A stretch of DNA of 64,000 nucleotides from Metaphire vulgaris (lineage: Eukaryota > Annelida > Clitellata > Crassiclitellata > Megascolecidae), in contig CM030869.1 of assembly GCA_018105865.1 (NCBI GenBank), forward strand, positions 6,672,025-6,736,024. The letters are read 5' to 3'. Below the pieces are notes generated by a model that was given only the letters and a program-made list of their open reading frames with translations, was not told the origin of the DNA and searched no databases. Position numbers and translations under genes: made by a program. Below, one piece after another: positions 60,078 to 64,000 of the stretch (position 1 is its first letter; every line of letters starts with the position of its first letter).

Positions 60078-60232
<155 letters not shown>

Positions 60233-60572
60233 TCTCTATATCTCTGTCTTTCTTTCTTTCCCTGTCTGTCTGTCTAAAGTTAAAATTAAGCCAAGCATAT
60301 TTGAAGATACTGATTCGAATAATGTTTTGCCGTTTGGCGTCTGTGCTGTCGCTCTGTGAAGAAAATTTTACACTCGAAACGTGCAATGTTCTCATGTCCT
60401 AAGCAGAGAACTGTCATTCGAAACTTGTTTTGAACTGTGCATTGGAATAATACACAATTCTTTAAAAATTTAATTAAGTATTTACTGATATATTAATATT
60501 AATCTTCCTTGACCATTGCTATGTACCCTAGTAATATTAATATATGCGTTCTTAGATTTACTACTCTTTTAG

Positions 60573-61060
60573 TGTAATTTTCATCATCATCACCATCATC
60601 ATCATCATTATCATCATCATCATAATCATCGTCACCATCTTCATCATCATCATCATCATCATCATCAATTTCATGATCATCATCTTCTTCTTCCTTCTTC
60701 TTCTTCTTCTTCTTCTTCTTCTTCTTCTTCTTCTTCTTCTTCTTCTTCTTCTTCAGGTTCCTTACTCGGTTGCGTTGGTGGCCAGGCATGGATTTCCACT
60801 TTTCTCGATCCCTGGCGATCCTCAGAAGCTCGACGTTATTGTTTACTTCCAAGCCTTGTCTCAGTTTTTTTTGTCTGTGAATTTATGTCTCTGTCCTCCT
60901 TTCGGCCTTTTCCCTTCCACCATCCAGTCACTGCCAATTTCTCAAGTCCATTATTTCTCATGACAAGTCCGAAGAATTCCGTCTGTCGTTTCGTTATGAT
61001 TGACGCAAATCTTGGTTCTGTTTCCACCATCTGCAAGATTTCTATATTGGTTGTTTTAAC
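60573..61060 (-). mobile_element. LINE RT C-terminal fragment with (AAG)n(ATG)n tail
   Basis: Minus strand: KRQTEFFGLVMRNNGLEKLA then VTGWWKGKGRKEDRD, later NVELLRIARDREKWKSM, in different frames. Tail arrays at 60573-60752 mirror the tail at 50896. Confidence 0.85.
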
Positions 61061-61264
61061 CGTCCGTGGGACTTAAAGCGTTCTCCTGTAGAACCACATG
61101 TCTGTAGCTTCCAGTTTTTTCATATGATCTGGGCTACTTATGAACATAGTTGCTAGTAACCCTTCCTGGCATAATAACAAATCTTAAGTAACCCGTTTTT
61201 TCAGAAAGATAAGTATAGCCTTAGATAATCTTTGAAACCCTTAAAGTTTCTGCGAAAACCGGGG

Positions 61265-61344
61265 TTAACCCCTTAACCGTGTATTTAACTGTAACTCAAT
61301 GTAAAATGGACGGATATATCCGTGATTCCCAGTTAAGGGGTTAA
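61265..61344 (-). mobile_element. 80-bp TTAA-bounded palindromic MITE, copy 3
   Basis: Reverse orientation; three differences from copy 1. Confidence 0.88.
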
Positions 61345-61627
61345 AAGGTTCATTCAACTGTTTGATTATGAATTGAAACATATGAACTGATCATGGTTGT
61401 TCGTAACGTTGTCTTGTAATGACTATTTGCTACAGTAACGCTGGATAAGCTAATTTACTCAACTCCCGAGCTATTAAAAGCTGTTTACTTCAGCGGAACT
61501 GTGACGTCATAGAATATCAAAACTACTGTAGTCAACAAGTAACAAAAACGGGGCAGTTAACGTTGAAATGTAAAAACAAATTTAGAAATTCAATTTACGT
61601 TTGAAAAGTTCAATAACCTTCATAAAA

Positions 61628-61790
61628 CTTTGTTTTGCTTGTCAGCCTTTTTTGATAGGTGATAACATTTTTTTGCTTGTCGAGCTTTTTCGGCAGACAC
61701 TAGTTTCATATTTCTCAGGTGGTCCGCGAAAAATTGTTGACACTCAAAAGTGGTCCGCGAGACAAAGGTGTCTGAGAACCACTGTCCTAG
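61628..61790. mobile_element. hAT-like element end (GGTTCTCAGA family)
   Basis: TTTTGCTTGTCAGCC and TTTTTTGCTTGTCGAGC, then AAGTGGTCCGCGAGACAAAG and TCTGAGAACCACTG; inverse of 2058-2352. Confidence 0.7.
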
Positions 61791-62013
61791 ATTATTAAAT
61801 TTTTTCCATATTATTAACATCGGTTGGCACTATTCGTCTAGTGCTGAGCTCGTGAGTTGCTGCACGAGTCGAAGTACAACTGGACTTTCTTTAGTCTCTA
61901 CGTCGTGTAAAATTCAACGGTTGTTGAAGTCCGGAGATGACTAATATAGGCCTATTGAGTTCCCAATGCAGACATAACACTAGGGTTTTGGGTCTTTGAT
62001 ATGCTTTCGAAGC

Positions 62014-62214
62014 GTGGCCGGACAAAATGTCACGGGTTGGGGTTTTGGTTAGGCTTAGGGTTACATTTTATGCCTTTACATCTTGTTCGTGACATTTTGT
62101 CCCCATAACATTTTGTCCGTGACATTTTGTTCCCATAACATTTTGTCCGTGATATTTTGTCCCCATAGCATTTTGTCCGTGACATTTTGTCCTAGGACAT
62201 TTTGCCCTAGCACC
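62014..62214. mobile_element. ACAAAATGTC foldback, opposite orientation
   Basis: GTGGCCGGACAAAATGTCAC, a GGTTAGGCTTAGGGTTAC core, then GACATTTTGTCC repeats ending CCTAGCACC. Flanks TTTCGAAGC/TTTCGTAGA, imperfect 9 bp. Confidence 0.78.
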
Positions 62215-63480
62215 TTTCGTAGATAAGGCAGCTGTTATAACTATTTATTATTAAACTGGCTATTTCTTGGGCGCCATATTACCTAATGTTTAGAGTAAGG
62301 GCACATTACAGAGTCCAGGTATAAAAATAGGTCAAAATTGGGTCAGAGAAATAATTGCTCACTTCTAATTCTGCCATCTTACGCTCCTTAATTCGCCGGA
62401 ACCAGGATTCATGAACTGACCTCGGGACTTCAATCAAGAACTAACGGACACGATTTTTTACTACAATTTTTACTCCGAAGAAACCATGGACTAATGCAGA
62501 TACATTATTAATTATTATCACCGCAATAAAGAACTTTAGCTGATTGATTGATTGATTGGTTGGTTAATTGACTGATTGATTGATTGGTTGATGATTGATT
62601 GATTGACTGATTGATTGATTCCACGTATTTCATTTTACGAAGCCAAATCCGATTCACACATCGCTCGATATCAACTGTTGTGACGGCGCTGGGTTTTGAA
62701 AATACTCAAATGACAACTCGATAAAGAAAAGTTATCTCTCATCAAATCTCATCATCGATTGCTTTTGCCATGAATGTTAATAGGAAAACTGGAGTTTGGC
62801 TCCCAGACAGGAGACTATTTGTGTTTCCAGGGACACTGTTCATGACATTATGCCATTGTGGTGTTTGAGCACATTTAGTCCTGATGCCCTTGTTTAATTC
62901 TTCCCTGACGTCAGGGTCTAATCAGATGTTGCCGCCACCATAGCCTCGGTCTTCGCCGCTGTTGTTATTATTACGACCAGCGCGAAAAGCCAACGGCAGG
63001 CACTTCATCATTGTACGATGGCAGAGAGCAAACAGATCCCGAAAGCAATTCATTCTTCGGGATGGAAAATTTTCCAGGAAATCAGAATCCTCGAACATTT
63101 CCAATAAGGGCGGTCGCTCTGCAGCAGAATTTAAAGCTACAGTAATTTAAGTGGCGCCAAATAAACAACGACCTTAGAACGTTTTTACGTAGCGCAGTGT
63201 TGCTGTTGGAAGTCATCTGGACAATCGAACCAGACGTTATATGCGGCGTCCGTCCGCTGCATTCAATATCAACAACAGCACCGGCGTTCGTCGTCGTCGT
63301 CGTCTTCAAAGGCAAACATATCTCAGCGGTCATGCGAATAAAAAACATCGGCAATGGAGTTGGGGGCCGTCCACTGGCCTATAAGCCCTCGAGGCTCCGT
63401 CTCGTCCGGCGTATTGACGGAATCTGTCTACGACAAGCGCTGATACTCTGCGCTCCTCGCTGTCTGGAAGAGAACGACAC
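62215..63480. other. Unannotated interval upstream of visible PMCA exons
   Basis: Contains a GATT-rich patch (62540-62620) and short open frames on both strands. I searched both strands for the missing PMCA N-terminal exon and did not find one. Confidence 0.4.
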
Positions 63481-63486
63481 AACTGA

Positions 63487-64000
63487 GACGAAGAGAGAGA
63501 CAGACAGAAAGGGAAAGAGTACAGAGACAGACAGGCAGAGAGGGAGAGACAGACAGGCAGAAAGAGAGAGAGATAGAGACAGACAGAGAGGGAGAGAGTA
63601 CAGAGACAGACAGGCAGAGAGGGAGGGAGGGAGGGTAGAAGGGAGGGAGGGAGGGTAGAAGGGAGGGAGAGAGGTAGGGAGGGAGAGTGAGAGGGAGGGA
63701 GGAAGGGAGGGAGAGAGGGTGGAAGAGAGGGAGAGGAAGAGAAAGTGAGGGAGGAAGAGAGAGAGAGGAAGAGAGAGGAAGAGAGGGAAGGAGACAGAGA
63801 GAGACAGAGAGTGAGAGACAGAGAGGAAGAGCTAGAGACAGAGAAGGAGAGAGTACACAGACAGAGAAGAAGAGAGAGACAGAGAGACGGACAGAGAGGG
63901 TGAGAAAAAGACAGACAAAGACAGAGAGGGAGACAGAAAGGGAAGAGGGGGAAAGAGACAGAAAGAGACAGAGGAGAGAGGGGGAGAAAGGGTGATATAG
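63487..64000. repeat. GA/GACA/GGGA-rich low-complexity tract
   Basis: Over 500 purine-rich bases (AGACAGAC, GAGGGAGG, GAGAGA), reaching the window edge. Arg/Glu-rich ORFs are artefacts. Confidence 0.95.

Noticed and set aside
60836..61036. Missing N-terminal PMCA exon
   Set aside because: The minus-strand protein matches a LINE reverse-transcriptase C-terminus instead.
63197..63995. Plus-strand Arg/Glu-rich proteins at the window end
   Set aside because: Translations of a GA-rich low-complexity tract; no conserved start or domain.

Overview
The window is animal nuclear DNA, most likely from a marine invertebrate. It has GT-AG introns, long introns, tRNA-derived SINEs, LINE fragments, very many hAT-like MITEs, and vertebrate-type TTAGGG/CCCTAA repeats embedded in mobile elements. 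I cannot fix the phylum from sequence alone.

One host gene dominates. On the minus strand, 20 exons between 58668 and 10012 encode nearly all of a plasma-membrane Ca2+-ATPase (PMCA, ATP2B family, P2B ATPase). The exons join in phase at every junction to give 1186 residues plus a stop. They cover TM1-TM10, the TGES loop, PEGLP in TM4, the phosphorylated Asp in DKTGT, the KGAS and TGDGTND motifs, and the C-terminal calmodulin-binding region. The N-terminal exon(s), roughly the first 60-90 residues, and the promoter are not recognisable here and probably lie beyond 64000. Introns make up over 90% of the locus.

Layout: 1-10011 lies downstream of the gene (SINE, LINE and MITE debris, plus a 2.2-kb TIR transposon with a broken coding region at 5826-8018). 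10012-58668 is the PMCA gene. 58669-64000 is the upstream intron or 5' flank (LINE 3' ends, microsatellites, an 80-bp TTAA MITE, an ACAAAATGTC foldback and a GA-rich tail). Inside intron 2 (39942-49816) is a candidate 4.6-kb TIR-bounded element, 43909-48533. It carries a possible three-exon 86-codon minigene and a three-deep nest of MITEs, two levels with near-perfect and one with perfect 8-bp target duplications.

Most notable patterns: (1) a motif near TTTTTTGCTTGTCAG, resembling a 3' splice site, recurs about 30 times across otherwise different MITE families; (2) several foldback families have TTAGGG/CCCTAA repeats at the apex, three of them with 9-bp flanking duplications; (3) four MITEs are inserted within about 30 nt of PMCA splice sites, and minisatellites lie directly on the exon 3 donor and exon 11 acceptor; (4) a decayed partial copy of exon 17 lies in intron 16; (5) the intron at vertebrate alternative splice site C stays open in frame for 65 codons. 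All calls come from reading the sequence; no database search or alignment was run.
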